The notes below the pieces were generated by a model. That model saw only the letters and a program-made list of their open reading frames with translations, ran no database searches and was not told the DNA's origin. A stretch of DNA of 64,000 nt from Bowmanella denitrificans. Lineage in GTDB: Bacteria > Pseudomonadota > Gammaproteobacteria > Enterobacterales > Alteromonadaceae. The first letter of the stretch is position 1. Each line of letters opens with the position of its first letter. The stretch covers positions 124,001-188,000 of the forward strand of contig NZ_PEBU01000001.1 of assembly GCF_002887595.1 (NCBI RefSeq), in the 5' to 3' direction. The position numbers were made by a program, and so were the translations under genes. Shown here one piece after another: positions 26,166 to 35,419 of the stretch.

Positions 26166-28418
26166 TTAAATACGAATGGCATCAGCGATGGGCAAACGGC
26201 GGATCCGCTGACCCGAAGCGGCAAAAATGGCATTGGCCAGCGCGGCGGCGGCCGGACCAATGGGTGGCTCCCCAACCCCGGTTGGCATGGCCTGGCTGTG
26301 AATAATGCTGACCTGCACATCTGGCGGGGCCTCAGATAAGCGCATAAAGTGGATTTGGTGGAAATTTTTTGTCACCATCTCGCCACCCTGCACGTCTGCC
26401 TTATTAAACAGTGCGGCATTTAAACCATCGATAAAACCGCCCTGCATCTGATTTTCAATATGGTTGGGATTAACCGCCAGACCGCAGTCAATGGCGCCCC
26501 AGGCCTGACGGATATGCAGACGGTTTTCAGCACCGATGGCCACTTCCAGTACAAAAGCCGCATAACTGCCAAAAGTGAAGTGCCCCGCGATCCCCAGGCC
26601 GATTCCTTTTTGCCGCGGGCGTTGCCAGTCAGCCATCTCTGCCGCCTTTTCATAGCACTTGGCCATGCGCCCCGAATCAATAAGCTCACCACCGAAACCT
26701 TCGTGTGGGTAAGCCTTATGCGGTTGCATCAGCTTTAGCCGAAATGCCAGCGGGTCCTGCTTAGCCTGATGGGCCAGTTCGTCCAGCATCGACTCGGCGG
26801 CAAAGGCCCATTGCAGATGCCCGGGCGAGCGCCAGGCACCGGTGGCAATTTGCGAAGGATAATCAAGGTGCTCAGACAGATAATTGGGCACCAGCTTGAA
26901 AGGAAAACAGCGGTCTCTGGCCCCGCCGCGGGTTTGGGCCTGGCGATGGTGCCAAGCGATAACTTTATTGCTTTTGTCCATACCGGCGCGCACCCGCATT
27001 ACCATGGCCGGGGCGAAGCAGTCCTGTTCAAGTTCATCTTCGCGCTGCCAGGTGACTTTAACGGGCTTACCCACCTGCTGCGACAGATACACCGCTTCGA
27101 GCACATAATCCACCTCCCAGCGCCGCCCGAAACCGCCGCCCATACGGTGGCTAATCACCTCAATATTAAGGGGAGGCAGACCGGTTGCTTTGGCCACATC
27201 ATTTACCACCTTATCGGGAAACTGATGCCCCGCCACGATAGTGGCGCTGTCGCTGCGCACATCGGCAATACAGTTAAATGGCTCCATACATAAATGTGCA
27301 AATAGCGGTACTTCATAGGTGGCATCCAATACCGTGGCAGCACCTTCAAGAGCGGTTTTGGCATCCCCTTCCGCCAGTCTGACCTTATGACTGATCCCGG
27401 ATTGTCCGGCATAGTCGGCATCACTGACCAGCCGGTGAAACTCGGCCAGTTGCGCCTCAGAATCCTGTGATTTACCCTCGGCACCAGCCTGCCATCTGGC
27501 CCGTAATGCTTGTTTGCCTTGCATTGCCGCCCATAAGCTGTCAGCAATCACCGCCACGCCCGGTGCCATCAATTGCTTGGTGGTACCGTTATAGCTGGCT
27601 TCGGTTCGACGCGGCACATTCACCAGTTGCCGCACGCCAGCAACCTGCTTTGCCGCCTGTGCCTCCTGACTCAGCAACTGGCCGTCAATAAACGGACTGC
27701 GGGCAATCACCGCATGCAGCATGCCTGGGTATTCGGCATCCATCCCAAACAAGGGCTTGCCGGTAACAATCTGGCGAATATCCACTGTGGTTCTGGCCGT
27801 GCCGATAATACCAAAGGCATCGTTATGTTTGAGTTGCACCGCTTGCGGCTTGACCTGGCGGGCAGCGGCCTGTTCAGCCAGTTCACCATAACTGAACTGT
27901 CGCTGGCCATCCGGGTGATATACATAGCTGTTGGCGGTGCGCAGGTCATCAGCGCTGACCTGCCAGCGCGCCGCAGCTTCTTCCACCAGCATACGCCTGA
28001 CAGTAGCACCGGCCTGGCGCATATAATCCCAGTTGCGCCGCAGCGCATGACTGCCGCCGGTACTCATATCCGAATAGGCATATTCTGCTTGCCCGTCGGC
28101 ATTCAGTTTAAAGTAAGCCGGGCAACTGTCGGCAAATTCGATTAACGACCAGTCCAGGTCCATTTCTTCGGCCAACAGCATGGGACCGGCGGTTTTCATA
28201 TGCTGGCCCATATCCATCACCGGCGATGCCATCAGCACTGAATTATCAGGGCGAATGCTGACATACACGCACCATTGGCTGGCCGCACCTGGGCTTTGGT
28301 TGGCCTGCGCTTTGCCCGGCAAATTAAGGGTCAGCAACATTGCGCCGCCGTAAGCACTAGTTTTCAGGAATTGGCGGCGGGTCAGGCCCGGCCCGTCCCC
28401 CTTGGTATGCATTGACAT
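26166..28418 (-). CDS. iorB: Isoquinoline 1-oxidoreductase-type molybdopterin subunit, Tat-exported
   Basis: A 750-residue large subunit. A twin-arginine signal (T-R-R-Q-F-L-K at 13-19, hydrophobic stretch, A-x-A cleavage near 39) sends the folded complex to the periplasm. Molybdopterin-binding motifs of the aldehyde-oxidoreductase family follow, including HRMGGGFGRRWEVDYV near residue 410 and GAWRSPGHLQWAFAAES near 547-563. The C-terminal Glu region VGEPPIGPAAAALANAIF contains the catalytic-loop G-E-P-P. IorB precedes IorA as in this family. Substrate unknown; an aldehyde or N-heterocycle is likely by homology. Confidence 0.9.
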   Translation of the reverse strand: MSMHTKGDGPGLTRRQFLKTSAYGGAMLLTLNLPGKAQANQSPGAASQWCVYVSIRPDNSVLMASPVMDMGQHMKTAGPMLLAEEMDLDWSLIEFADSCPAYFKLNADGQAEYAYSDMSTGGSHALRRNWDYMRQAGATVRRMLVEEAAARWQVSADDLRTANSYVYHPDGQRQFSYGELAEQAAARQVKPQAVQLKHNDAFGIIGTARTTVDIRQIVTGKPLFGMDAEYPGMLHAVIARSPFIDGQLLSQEAQAAKQVAGVRQLVNVPRRTEASYNGTTKQLMAPGVAVIADSLWAAMQGKQALRARWQAGAEGKSQDSEAQLAEFHRLVSDADYAGQSGISHKVRLAEGDAKTALEGAATVLDATYEVPLFAHLCMEPFNCIADVRSDSATIVAGHQFPDKVVNDVAKATGLPPLNIEVISHRMGGGFGRRWEVDYVLEAVYLSQQVGKPVKVTWQREDELEQDCFAPAMVMRVRAGMDKSNKVIAWHHRQAQTRGGARDRCFPFKLVPNYLSEHLDYPSQIATGAWRSPGHLQWAFAAESMLDELAHQAKQDPLAFRLKLMQPHKAYPHEGFGGELIDSGRMAKCYEKAAEMADWQRPRQKGIGLGIAGHFTFGSYAAFVLEVAIGAENRLHIRQAWGAIDCGLAVNPNHIENQMQGGFIDGLNAALFNKADVQGGEMVTKNFHQIHFMRLSEAPPDVQVSIIHSQAMPTGVGEPPIGPAAAALANAIFAASGQRIRRLPIADAIRI

Positions 28419-28556
28419 AGTTGGCTCCCTGTTATCATTTTGTTAACAGCAATAACAGCAGAGCCGAAGGTGAATAAACAGGCAGCTAATCGCACCTGCA
28501 AGGTGTTGGTCTCAAGTAAATCCATTTAACTTGTTTGGCCGCATCTGGGCTTACAG

Positions 28557-29789
28557 CTAAAACCGAGGCTGGTGCAGATAATCGCAGATCCCGGCTGCTG
28601 CCAGTCGACCGGTAGCAAAACAGGCCGTCAGCAAATACCCGCCGGTGGGCGCCTCCCAATCAAGCATTTCCCCGGCACAAAATACCCCCGGCAGCTGATG
28701 CAACATCAGGTCGGCACTGAGGCTTTGCTGGCAAACCCCACCAGCGCTGGAAATCGCTTCCTCAACCGGTTTGGTGGCAAAAAAACCTACCGGCAGGGCT
28801 TTGATACAGGCCGCCAGTTGCGCGGGGGCAAGCTGCTGTGGGTTGGATTGGCATTCGTATAACAGCGCGGATTTGACACCGGTTAATCCGGTGCAGCGCT
28901 TCAGATATCTGGCGAAGGACTCTTTACTGCGTTTATTGGCAAGCTTGTGGCTAAGCTGAGTCAGACTCTGGTCGGGCAGCAAGTCGATGTGCAGTTGAGC
29001 CTGACCGGCACTTTCTATTTCGTCACGTAGGTATTTGGAAAAGGCATAGATCAGGCTGCCTTCCATACCGGTTTGACTGATCACACACTCCCCGCGCTTC
29101 TCCACCCGCTGGCCACCCGCCCGAAAGCTAAACAGCACGTTTTTCAGCGGACTGCCAGCGTGATGCTCCTTAAGGTATTCACTCCAATGGCACAACATAC
29201 CGCAATTGGCGGCCCGCAGCGGTGACTGCTGGATGTTGTTGTCGGCCAGTATCGTTTGCCAACTACCATCTGAACCTAACTTAGGCCAACTGGCGCCACC
29301 CAGCGCCAATAAAACCGCATCGGCATTTACCTCAATCTGCTGACCTTCATGGGCAAAACCAAGCCGGGTGCCGTCCAGTGCGGTCAGGCGATGGCGCATA
29401 TAAAACTCTACTCCGACCCCACGCAAGCGCTTTAACCAGTTGCGTACCAGGGGCGCCGCTTTCATTTGTTCGGTAAATACCCGGCCCGAGCTGCCGACAA
29501 AGGTCTCCACCCCAAGGCCCCGACACCAGTCACGCAGTGCATTGGCATCGAAGTTGCGCAGAGCGCTATCCAGCCAGTTGGCTTTGTCATAATAACGCTG
29601 AATAAAATCGCCGTAGGGTTCGGAATGGGTAATATTCATACCGCTGGTACCGGCCAGCAAAAACTTGCGACAGACACTGGGTTTGGCATCAAACACTTGC
29701 ACTTGCAAACCGGCCTGGCTAATACACTCAGCTGCCATCAGCCCGGCGGGGCCTGCCCCGACAATAATCACCCGTTGTTTACTTTGCAC
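28557..29789 (-). CDS. TIGR03862-type FAD flavoprotein (HI0933 superfamily)
   Basis: A 410-residue flavoprotein. FAD-binding VIIVGAGPAGLMAAECIS at 8-25, then CRKFLLAGTSGMNITHSEP, the TIGR03862-like form of the HI0933 signature (G-K-x-L-x-A-G-x-G-x-x-N-x-T). The C-terminal FAD motif is FCAGEMLDWEAPTGGYLLTACFATG. It is related to, but clearly a different subfamily from, the protein at 24494-25675. It faces the same way as iorBA upstream of them on the minus strand, 138 bases away. Function not established. Confidence 0.87.
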   Translation of the reverse strand: MQSKQRVIIVGAGPAGLMAAECISQAGLQVQVFDAKPSVCRKFLLAGTSGMNITHSEPYGDFIQRYYDKANWLDSALRNFDANALRDWCRGLGVETFVGSSGRVFTEQMKAAPLVRNWLKRLRGVGVEFYMRHRLTALDGTRLGFAHEGQQIEVNADAVLLALGGASWPKLGSDGSWQTILADNNIQQSPLRAANCGMLCHWSEYLKEHHAGSPLKNVLFSFRAGGQRVEKRGECVISQTGMEGSLIYAFSKYLRDEIESAGQAQLHIDLLPDQSLTQLSHKLANKRSKESFARYLKRCTGLTGVKSALLYECQSNPQQLAPAQLAACIKALPVGFFATKPVEEAISSAGGVCQQSLSADLMLHQLPGVFCAGEMLDWEAPTGGYLLTACFATGRLAAAGICDYLHQPRF

Positions 29790-29902
29790 TGATAACGCCC
29801 GCTGATTCAGGCGGCGCAGGCCGCCTGTGCATTGATTTGCATGGAATTATCGCATTGCTTGCTCTGAATGTCCGCGCTGGCTTGCGGCAAAGCGTAGAAA
29901 GC

Positions 29903-30927
29903 TTAAAACAGCGCGTTAATGGCAGCGAAATTCAGCGCCGGATAGTCTGCATTCTGCAAATTCACCAGTTGCTGATAAGCCTTCACAAAAGGCACAGGGC
30001 CCATACTAAAACGCCGGATCCCCGCCTTGGACAATTCCTTGATAGGCTCAGAAGAGGCGACCATAAGGTTAAGGGGCATGGACAGACTGTCTGCCAAATA
30101 TCGGGCCGTTTGTGCATCCTGCAAGCCTGGAATAAAACCGCCATCGGCCCCGGCTTCACGGTATAAACACAGCCGTTCGGTAGCCATCTCCAGCGCAGTT
30201 TGCCCTTCAGCCAGCCCCCGCAAATACACATCGGTGCGCGCGTTAATATAGATGCTCTGGCCGACTTTATGGCGAATGGCTTGTATTTTCTCAGCCAACA
30301 AAGTGGGGGTTTTGGTGCCGTCTTCGAGGTTGATACCGGCTACGCCCAAGGCTTGCAAACCGGCAACCAGCTCGGCAACCTGTTCGGCTGACTCGCTGTA
30401 ACCCTCTTCAATATCTATCGACAGTGGCACCTGGCTTACCCTCAGAATACGCCCAACTGCGTCAAGCAGCTCGTTATTCGGTAGCTGATTACCGTCTGCA
30501 TAGCCCAGCGACCTGGTTAGAGCGTGTTGACCTTTTGAGTATGATTTTGCAGCAGTTTGTGGGCCCTTTTATACAAGGCAGCGCGAACGTGGTGTAGTTA
30601 GTCTACATGAGAGAGTAATAACGCCGTAGAAAGGGCCCACAAGCGCTGCCCGAAGGGTTCAACCCAGCCCCTCTTGCTCGGTGTTGCCGGGCTTTGACTT
30701 AGGCCCACTAGGCCTGCAGCCCGGCGTCGTGACCAAAACGGGCTGGATTTGAACAAAATCTATACTCAAAAGGTCAACACGCTCTATATCGCACTACCGG
30801 TGGCAAGTGCGTTGGCGCCAGCTGCTTGCAGCAAAACGGCACCGCCGGCATCCCAAATATTAACCAATACCAACGGCGAATCGGCATAATGCAACTGCTT
30901 GAAGGTGGAAAAGTGCTCAGCTTGCAT
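29903..30927 (-). pseudogene. PEP mutase/isocitrate lyase-family gene split by a MITE
   Basis: The start ATG at 30927 follows a good AAAGGAG site and encodes about 47 codons (NIWDAGGAVLLQAAGANALATGS), the family's N-terminus. The frame hits TAG at the MITE junction. After the MITE it resumes at 30516 with TRSLGYADGNQLPNNELLDAV and continues in one frame to 29903, including SIDIEEGYS, INARTD and the LEDGT metal region. Restart at the GTG at 30430 would give a 175-residue fragment missing the first strands of the TIM barrel, so it is probably inactive. The intact family comprises C-C bond lyases acting on oxaloacetate, methylisocitrate or phosphonopyruvate. Confidence 0.9.
30520..30784. mobile_element. 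265 bp MITE with 24 bp perfect terminal inverted repeats
   Basis: The ends are GAGCGTGTTGACCTTTTGAGTAT in inverted orientation, identical for 23-24 bases and then continuing as GATTTTG after a one-base offset. A TA dinucleotide borders each side (30518-30519 and 30785-30786), as for IS630/Tc1-mariner-type targets. There is no ORF of note. The interior folds: TTGTGGGCCCTTT (30557-30569) pairs with 30630-30642, GGCAGCGC with GCGCTGCC, and GCCGGGCT...AGCCCGGC forms a hairpin near 30686-30723. It has no transposase, so it depends on one elsewhere in the genome. Confidence 0.88.
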
Positions 30928-31020
30928 GATTATCTCCTTTGCTGATGAAGCGACTAAGTTAGCAGCATTTTACCCGCCTGGTATGACGAAAGCGGAACTC
31001 AACAGATAAAAAAATCCGCC

Positions 31021-31749
31021 TTACGGGGCAACAGCTCTAGCGGGCGTATTCCTTGCACAACTGGCAAGTTGTGCCTGCATAAAGACTTGTTCACTGGTTT
31101 GATACACCAGCAAGTACTTTTGTACCACCTCGTCAAACCGGCGAATGTACTCACATTGGTAAGCTTGATTAGGCGGCAACCATTGATCCGGTCCCTGCGC
31201 GCCTTTTGCCCGGTTAAGGCTATTACTGACTACCAGCAGGTTGTCCATATCGTTAGCAAATTCACGTTTACGCTCTCTGTGCCAGGCACCGCCGCCACGG
31301 GCGCTGGCCCATTTCAGCGGTACGATATGATCAACATCCAATTCGCTGGCCGATGACAGGATTTGCCCCGAGAAGGGGTCAAGCCAGGTACCCAGCAATA
31401 CCCGGCAGGTTTCACCGTCGTCGAAGCTGACTTGCAGGCGTGATTGAGCAATCAGCACCTCGGCACGGGTGTTTTGACAGTCGCCGTCACTGTCGACCCA
31501 ATGCGGCCAGTCGTTGCGATCATAGTTATCAGCAGAGGGAGGCGTGGCGGCCTGGCTGGCAGACTCTGGCAACCTGCCACCATTGGCCAGACAGGCTTCC
31601 AGGGTGGCAAATGCGCTAAAATGCAGGGTGCGGCTGTAAAATCGGCTGCCGGGTTGGTGACATAACCCGGACTCAGACAACTTAACCGGTTCATCGGCCC
31701 ATACCGACACACAAACCAGCCACAGGGCCAACACTGTACTTAACCGCAT
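31021..31749 (-). CDS. Secreted HNH nuclease (DUF1524-like)
   Basis: A 242-residue protein with an N-terminal signal peptide (MRLSTVLALWLVCVSVWADE). The nuclease core lies near residues 136-190: the metal/catalytic site ELDVDHIVPLKWA, followed by FANDMDNLLVVSNSLNRAKG and GPDQWLPPN. This is the beta-beta-alpha HNH form found in GmrSD C-termini and in secreted nucleases. Five Cys in the mature part would allow disulfides in the periplasm or medium. Extracellular DNA breakdown for nutrients is the likely role; no immunity gene is seen beside it. Confidence 0.85.
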   Translation of the reverse strand: MRLSTVLALWLVCVSVWADEPVKLSESGLCHQPGSRFYSRTLHFSAFATLEACLANGGRLPESASQAATPPSADNYDRNDWPHWVDSDGDCQNTRAEVLIAQSRLQVSFDDGETCRVLLGTWLDPFSGQILSSASELDVDHIVPLKWASARGGGAWHRERKREFANDMDNLLVVSNSLNRAKGAQGPDQWLPPNQAYQCEYIRRFDEVVQKYLLVYQTSEQVFMQAQLASCARNTPARAVAP

Positions 31750-31900
31750 TTAAGCTTACCAACCAACTCCGAGCCTGGCGCGATCCTACCCGAAGCTGAA
31801 TGGCACCGAAAGTATCAAAAGCCAGCCTGAGGTATAAGTCAGCAACACATTGCATACAGGCTTCATGGTAATGCCAGCCCTGGCAATATCATTGACTTGC

Positions 31901-33574
31901 TTAAACTGCCGCAGCCCTGACCACAGCAGCGTTTTCGGCCAACTGACCGTTTTCCATCTCTAGCACCTGGTCGGCCAGATAAAACAGGGACTTGTCATGG
32001 CTAATCATCAGCACTAGCTTGTGTTTGGCAATCTCCCGCAGCTTGTTCATCAGTTGCTGGGCATTGGCTTTATCCAGCGCCGAGGTGGGTTCGTCTAACA
32101 GCAGCACATCAAAGGGCCTGACCAGCGCTCTGGCCAAGGCAAAACGCTGCTTCTCACCGCCGGACAGTTGATGGTTTTGTTCTGTTAACGGCAGTTCCAG
32201 ATTGCCACCGATGCGGGTCAGCCAGGGCTCAAGGCCGGCTTCAATCAGCGCCAGATAGACTAATTCACTGGCAATGCCCTGCTGACCCAGACAGAGGTTT
32301 TCCCTGACCGTCGCCTGAAACAGCGCAGGCTCTTGCTCCACCCAGGCCATACGACCGCGCAAGCTCGCCAGTTGCTCGGCCTGCAAAGGGATATCATTGA
32401 CCCTGACTTCGCCCTTATCCAGCGCATATAATCCGAGTAGCACCCTGAACAGACTGGTCTTGCCGCTGCCGCTGGGGCCACTGATAATCACCAGGCCTTT
32501 ATGCATTCTGGGCAACTGCAGTTGCCGCAAAATCCGGTGCCCGTCCAGGCTTAAATCCGCACCTTGTACCTGCAAGGCGCTGATGTTGTGTTCTGCTGCC
32601 GTTTTAAGGGGGGACTCAAGGGGTAAGTCCAGCAATGTTTGCAAGCGCGCGGCCGCACCGCAGGCCTTTTGATAATTGGCGAAGAACATGCCCATGCTAA
32701 TCAGTGGAAAAGCCAGGCCAAACAAATACAGCAAAAACGCCGTAAAGGTGCCCATGGTCATACTGCCATCGGCAATCCAGTAAGTGGATGTGGCAATCAG
32801 GATAATCAGGCTGGCCATCAACGCCAGATTGCTGATTGGGCCTATCAGCGAAAGTCCCCTGGCCTCACGCAAAGCCAGATTGCGGTATTGTTGTATTGAT
32901 TGACGAGCCTGGGCATCCACCTGATGGTCAGCCCCATACACCTTTACCAGCTCATGGTGCCTGAACCACTCGCTGCACTGTCGAGTCAGGTCGGCATACG
33001 ATTGCAGAATCAGCTTGTTCAGGCCGCTCATGGACAAGGCGATGGGTGTGATCAGTATCGCTCCACCCAATAAACAGCCCAGGATCACTAACGTCAGCCG
33101 CCAGTCCAACCACAGCAGCACGCCAAGCACCGCCACAAATGACAAAACACCGCCAACCAGTGCTGCCAAATCGGTACTGAATACCTGATTCAGCTCTTCG
33201 CTATCGGCCATCACCCTGGCGGCCAGCTCGCTGCTATGATGTTGGTGCAGACTGATGGTTTGCACTCTGACCAGGTGACCAATCAAACGAAAACGCAGTC
33301 CTTTTACCGTATCCAACCCCATGCGGCTGGCCTGTACCGAAGCCAGATACTCTGCCAGCGCCGCCAGAATGACCAGAAGCGCAAGGAACGATGTGACCAC
33401 CAGGTCATGACTACCAACGGTCAGCTGGTCAATCAGATCCCGTGCCACTAACGGCACACTCAATTCCAGCACAGTAGCCAGCAGTGTCAGCGCCAGTAAG
33501 CCAATAAAAGCCCGGCGTTCTGGCAAATAGGCACGGACAAACCGAAATGCCCCCGGGGTTGTTTTAGATGACAT
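31901..33574 (-). CDS. ABC exporter, fused permease-ATPase
   Basis: The ATG at 33574 is preferred over 33604 because GGGGGACATT precedes it and the upstream codons lie inside the operator; 557 residues. Six-helix type-1 exporter domain (about 15-310), then the nucleotide-binding domain with Walker A SGPSGSGKTSLF, signature LSGGEKQR and Walker B VLLLDEPTSALD, ending with the switch His in ISHDKS. It works as a half-transporter, so homodimer or unseen partner. It is divergent from a TetR gene across palindromic repeats, so it is probably drug- or lipid-induced. Substrate unknown. Confidence 0.92.
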   Translation of the reverse strand: MSSKTTPGAFRFVRAYLPERRAFIGLLALTLLATVLELSVPLVARDLIDQLTVGSHDLVVTSFLALLVILAALAEYLASVQASRMGLDTVKGLRFRLIGHLVRVQTISLHQHHSSELAARVMADSEELNQVFSTDLAALVGGVLSFVAVLGVLLWLDWRLTLVILGCLLGGAILITPIALSMSGLNKLILQSYADLTRQCSEWFRHHELVKVYGADHQVDAQARQSIQQYRNLALREARGLSLIGPISNLALMASLIILIATSTYWIADGSMTMGTFTAFLLYLFGLAFPLISMGMFFANYQKACGAAARLQTLLDLPLESPLKTAAEHNISALQVQGADLSLDGHRILRQLQLPRMHKGLVIISGPSGSGKTSLFRVLLGLYALDKGEVRVNDIPLQAEQLASLRGRMAWVEQEPALFQATVRENLCLGQQGIASELVYLALIEAGLEPWLTRIGGNLELPLTEQNHQLSGGEKQRFALARALVRPFDVLLLDEPTSALDKANAQQLMNKLREIAKHKLVLMISHDKSLFYLADQVLEMENGQLAENAAVVRAAAV

Positions 33575-33588
33575 AATGTCCCCCACAA

Positions 33589-33650
33589 TTGACCAATTGG
33601 TCAAAACCTTAATTGACTAATTGGTCAAAGTCAAATGACTTGATGGTCAA
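33589..33650. promoter_or_regulatory. Triple palindromic operator between ABC exporter and TetR
   Basis: Three copies of a 16-base palindrome: TTGACCAATTGGTCAA (33589-33604, perfect), TTGACTAATTGGTCAA (33613-33628, one mismatch) and ATGACTTGATGGTCAA (33635-33650, degenerate). Centres are 24 and 22 bases apart, about two helical turns, so bound dimers would sit on similar faces. It fills the gap between the two divergent genes and is the likely binding site of the adjacent TetR protein. Confidence 0.75.
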
Positions 33651-33686
33651 AATGACTGTGTTATTGTGCCCGCTGGAGGAAACACC

Positions 33687-34556
33687 ATGACAGATAAACG
33701 CACTCTGATACTGCAAACTGCCGACAAGTTGTTTGTCGAACAGGGCATTAAAAACACCACGATAGCCCAGATAGCGGAGCTGGCTGGTATCGCCAAAGGC
33801 TCGGTTTATTCGTATTTCAAGAGTAAGCTGGACATTGTTAAAGCCCTGTTTGTGCAGTCGTTTGAACGTAGCCAGCAAGCGGCAGAAGCGTTACTCGCCG
33901 ATCAGCGCCTGCACGGCCCGGCGTTGCTGGAGGCGCATGTGATGAGCCAGCTACATCAGGTCGAGGAGGAGCGTGCCTTTCAACAGATGTGGATGTCGGA
34001 TGACTCTCTGGTCATGGATGATGACCTGCTGCAATTGATTCAAACCTGTCGGGCAGAATTTTGTCAGGTGCAACTGGCTATCCTGCAGCGTGCCCTGGGC
34101 GACGATGCCAGTCCCTGGCGTTACGATCTGTTAACCCTGATTAATGGCCAGATTCAGGAATTTTCCCTGCTGATTACCATGGACAATATGACCTTTTCCC
34201 ACGTCCATTGTGCTGCCTTTATCAGCCGTTCAGCATGCTGGACCTTGAACGGCGTACAGCAATCGCAGTCTGAGCCGGTACTGACCGAACAGATCTATGT
34301 GATTAATCCTATGCCGGGAGACCGGCAGAGTCAGATCCAGCGCATCCTCAAACAGCTACGTAGCTTATGCATTAAATTGGACAGTGACGAGCAGACACTG
34401 GTCAGCCAAACCCTGGATTTAATTGAGCAGCAATCTAGCCTGGAGAATCCCAGTGTTGCCTTGCTAAGAGCGCTAATTGCCAACCTGCGCCCCTACCCTG
34501 AGCTGGCTGAGGAACGCGCCAGGCTGGCAGAATTGCTGGCAGTTGAGCTGATTTAA
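33687..34556 (+). CDS. TetR-family regulator with long C-terminal extension
   Basis: The ATG at 33687 behind GGAGGAAACACC gives 289 residues. The N-terminal TetR helix-turn-helix is at about 24-46 (TTIAQIAELAGIAKGSVYSYFKSK). Typical TetR proteins have 190-220 residues; here another 80 or so residues (about 210-289) are helical with Leu and Gln spacing and could add a dimer or ligand surface. It is divergent from the ABC exporter and likely represses both genes through the triple operator. A fusion artefact is unlikely, because the frame is clean. Confidence 0.88.
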   Translation: MTDKRTLILQTADKLFVEQGIKNTTIAQIAELAGIAKGSVYSYFKSKLDIVKALFVQSFERSQQAAEALLADQRLHGPALLEAHVMSQLHQVEEERAFQQMWMSDDSLVMDDDLLQLIQTCRAEFCQVQLAILQRALGDDASPWRYDLLTLINGQIQEFSLLITMDNMTFSHVHCAAFISRSACWTLNGVQQSQSEPVLTEQIYVINPMPGDRQSQIQRILKQLRSLCIKLDSDEQTLVSQTLDLIEQQSSLENPSVALLRALIANLRPYPELAEERARLAELLAVELI

Positions 34557-34581
34557 TCGGGTTGAGCCGTTTTAGCCCCTG

Positions 34582-35274
34582 TCACTGACACAGCTGTTCA
34601 GCTTCGCGGGCTTGGTGTTTTATCTCGGCCACCAAACCGGGCGATAAACGCAGTTGCCGGGCCAGTTCGTCCAGATAGCTGCGTTCCATATAACTTTCTT
34701 CGTCTACCACCAACACACTGGCCAGATACATCTCGGCAGCCATTTCTTCGCTGGTGGCCAATACTGCGATACGCTCTGGATCCAGCGGTGACTTTATCTC
34801 AGCATCCACCCACTGAATAAAAGCCTGATCACGGGTAAACTTGGCCACCTCCTGGTCTATCAGCTCTCGTTCACGGTCATCAATATGTCCGTCCGCCTTA
34901 GCAGCAGCAATCACCGCTGCCAGAATGGCGCGCCCGTGCTGCTCAGCCTGAGGCGCGGGTAAACGGTCTATGGTTTGTGGCTCCGTTTGTGCCCCTTGTT
35001 GGTTTTTCTGCCAGTTACCATAGGCCTTATAAGCCACCACGCCCAGCGCAGCCAAACCACCATAGGTCAGTACCTTACCGCCCAGCTTGCGGCCTTTTTT
35101 ACTGCCCAGCAGTAATCCCAGTGCACCACCACCCAATGCCGCACCGCCTTTGCCGGACAACATTTGCGACAACCCGCCTAAACCACCAGTATTGCCCAGC
35201 TTACCTTTAAGCTCATTGACACTTTGGCCACTGCCGGATTTCAGCAGTTGGTCGAGCAGTTTTAATGTACTCAT
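34582..35274 (-). CDS. DUF533 (YebE-like) protein with TerB-like domain
   Basis: A 230-residue protein. The first 50 residues are Gly/Ser-rich (LGGLSQMLSGKGGAALGGG), followed by a Gly/Ala/Leu hydrophobic segment (about 48-85) that may associate with the membrane. A C-terminal all-helical domain (about 113-225) has the acidic D-G-H-I-D-D-R-E-R-E motif typical of TerB/DUF533. E. coli YebE is a member of the envelope-stress (Cpx) regulon; function otherwise unknown. Convergent with tetR. Confidence 0.85.
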   Translation of the reverse strand: MSTLKLLDQLLKSGSGQSVNELKGKLGNTGGLGGLSQMLSGKGGAALGGGALGLLLGSKKGRKLGGKVLTYGGLAALGVVAYKAYGNWQKNQQGAQTEPQTIDRLPAPQAEQHGRAILAAVIAAAKADGHIDDRERELIDQEVAKFTRDQAFIQWVDAEIKSPLDPERIAVLATSEEMAAEMYLASVLVVDEESYMERSYLDELARQLRLSPGLVAEIKHQAREAEQLCQ

Positions 35275-35419
35275 CGCTACTCCTTGTTGTTTACTTATGG
35301 GTCGAGACTATCTTTTCAAACCAATAGTTGAAAGCCAGGCCTCTAGTTAAATTGTTAATAGATAAGACAACCACGCCGTAAAGGATCAACACACAGGCCC
35401 GGCACCATATCCCCCTTAG

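Noticed and set aside
26156-26320. Longer IorA start at 26320
   Set aside because: It would overlap the large-subunit gene in another frame, and the added residues have no resemblance to IorA. ATG at 26155 gives the exact family start.
29808-29827. CAGGCGGC-gcag-GCCGCCTG hairpin between the flavoprotein and the PEP-mutase pseudogene
   Set aside because: It has no T run and is a single copy in the window. A terminator or REP call is not supported.
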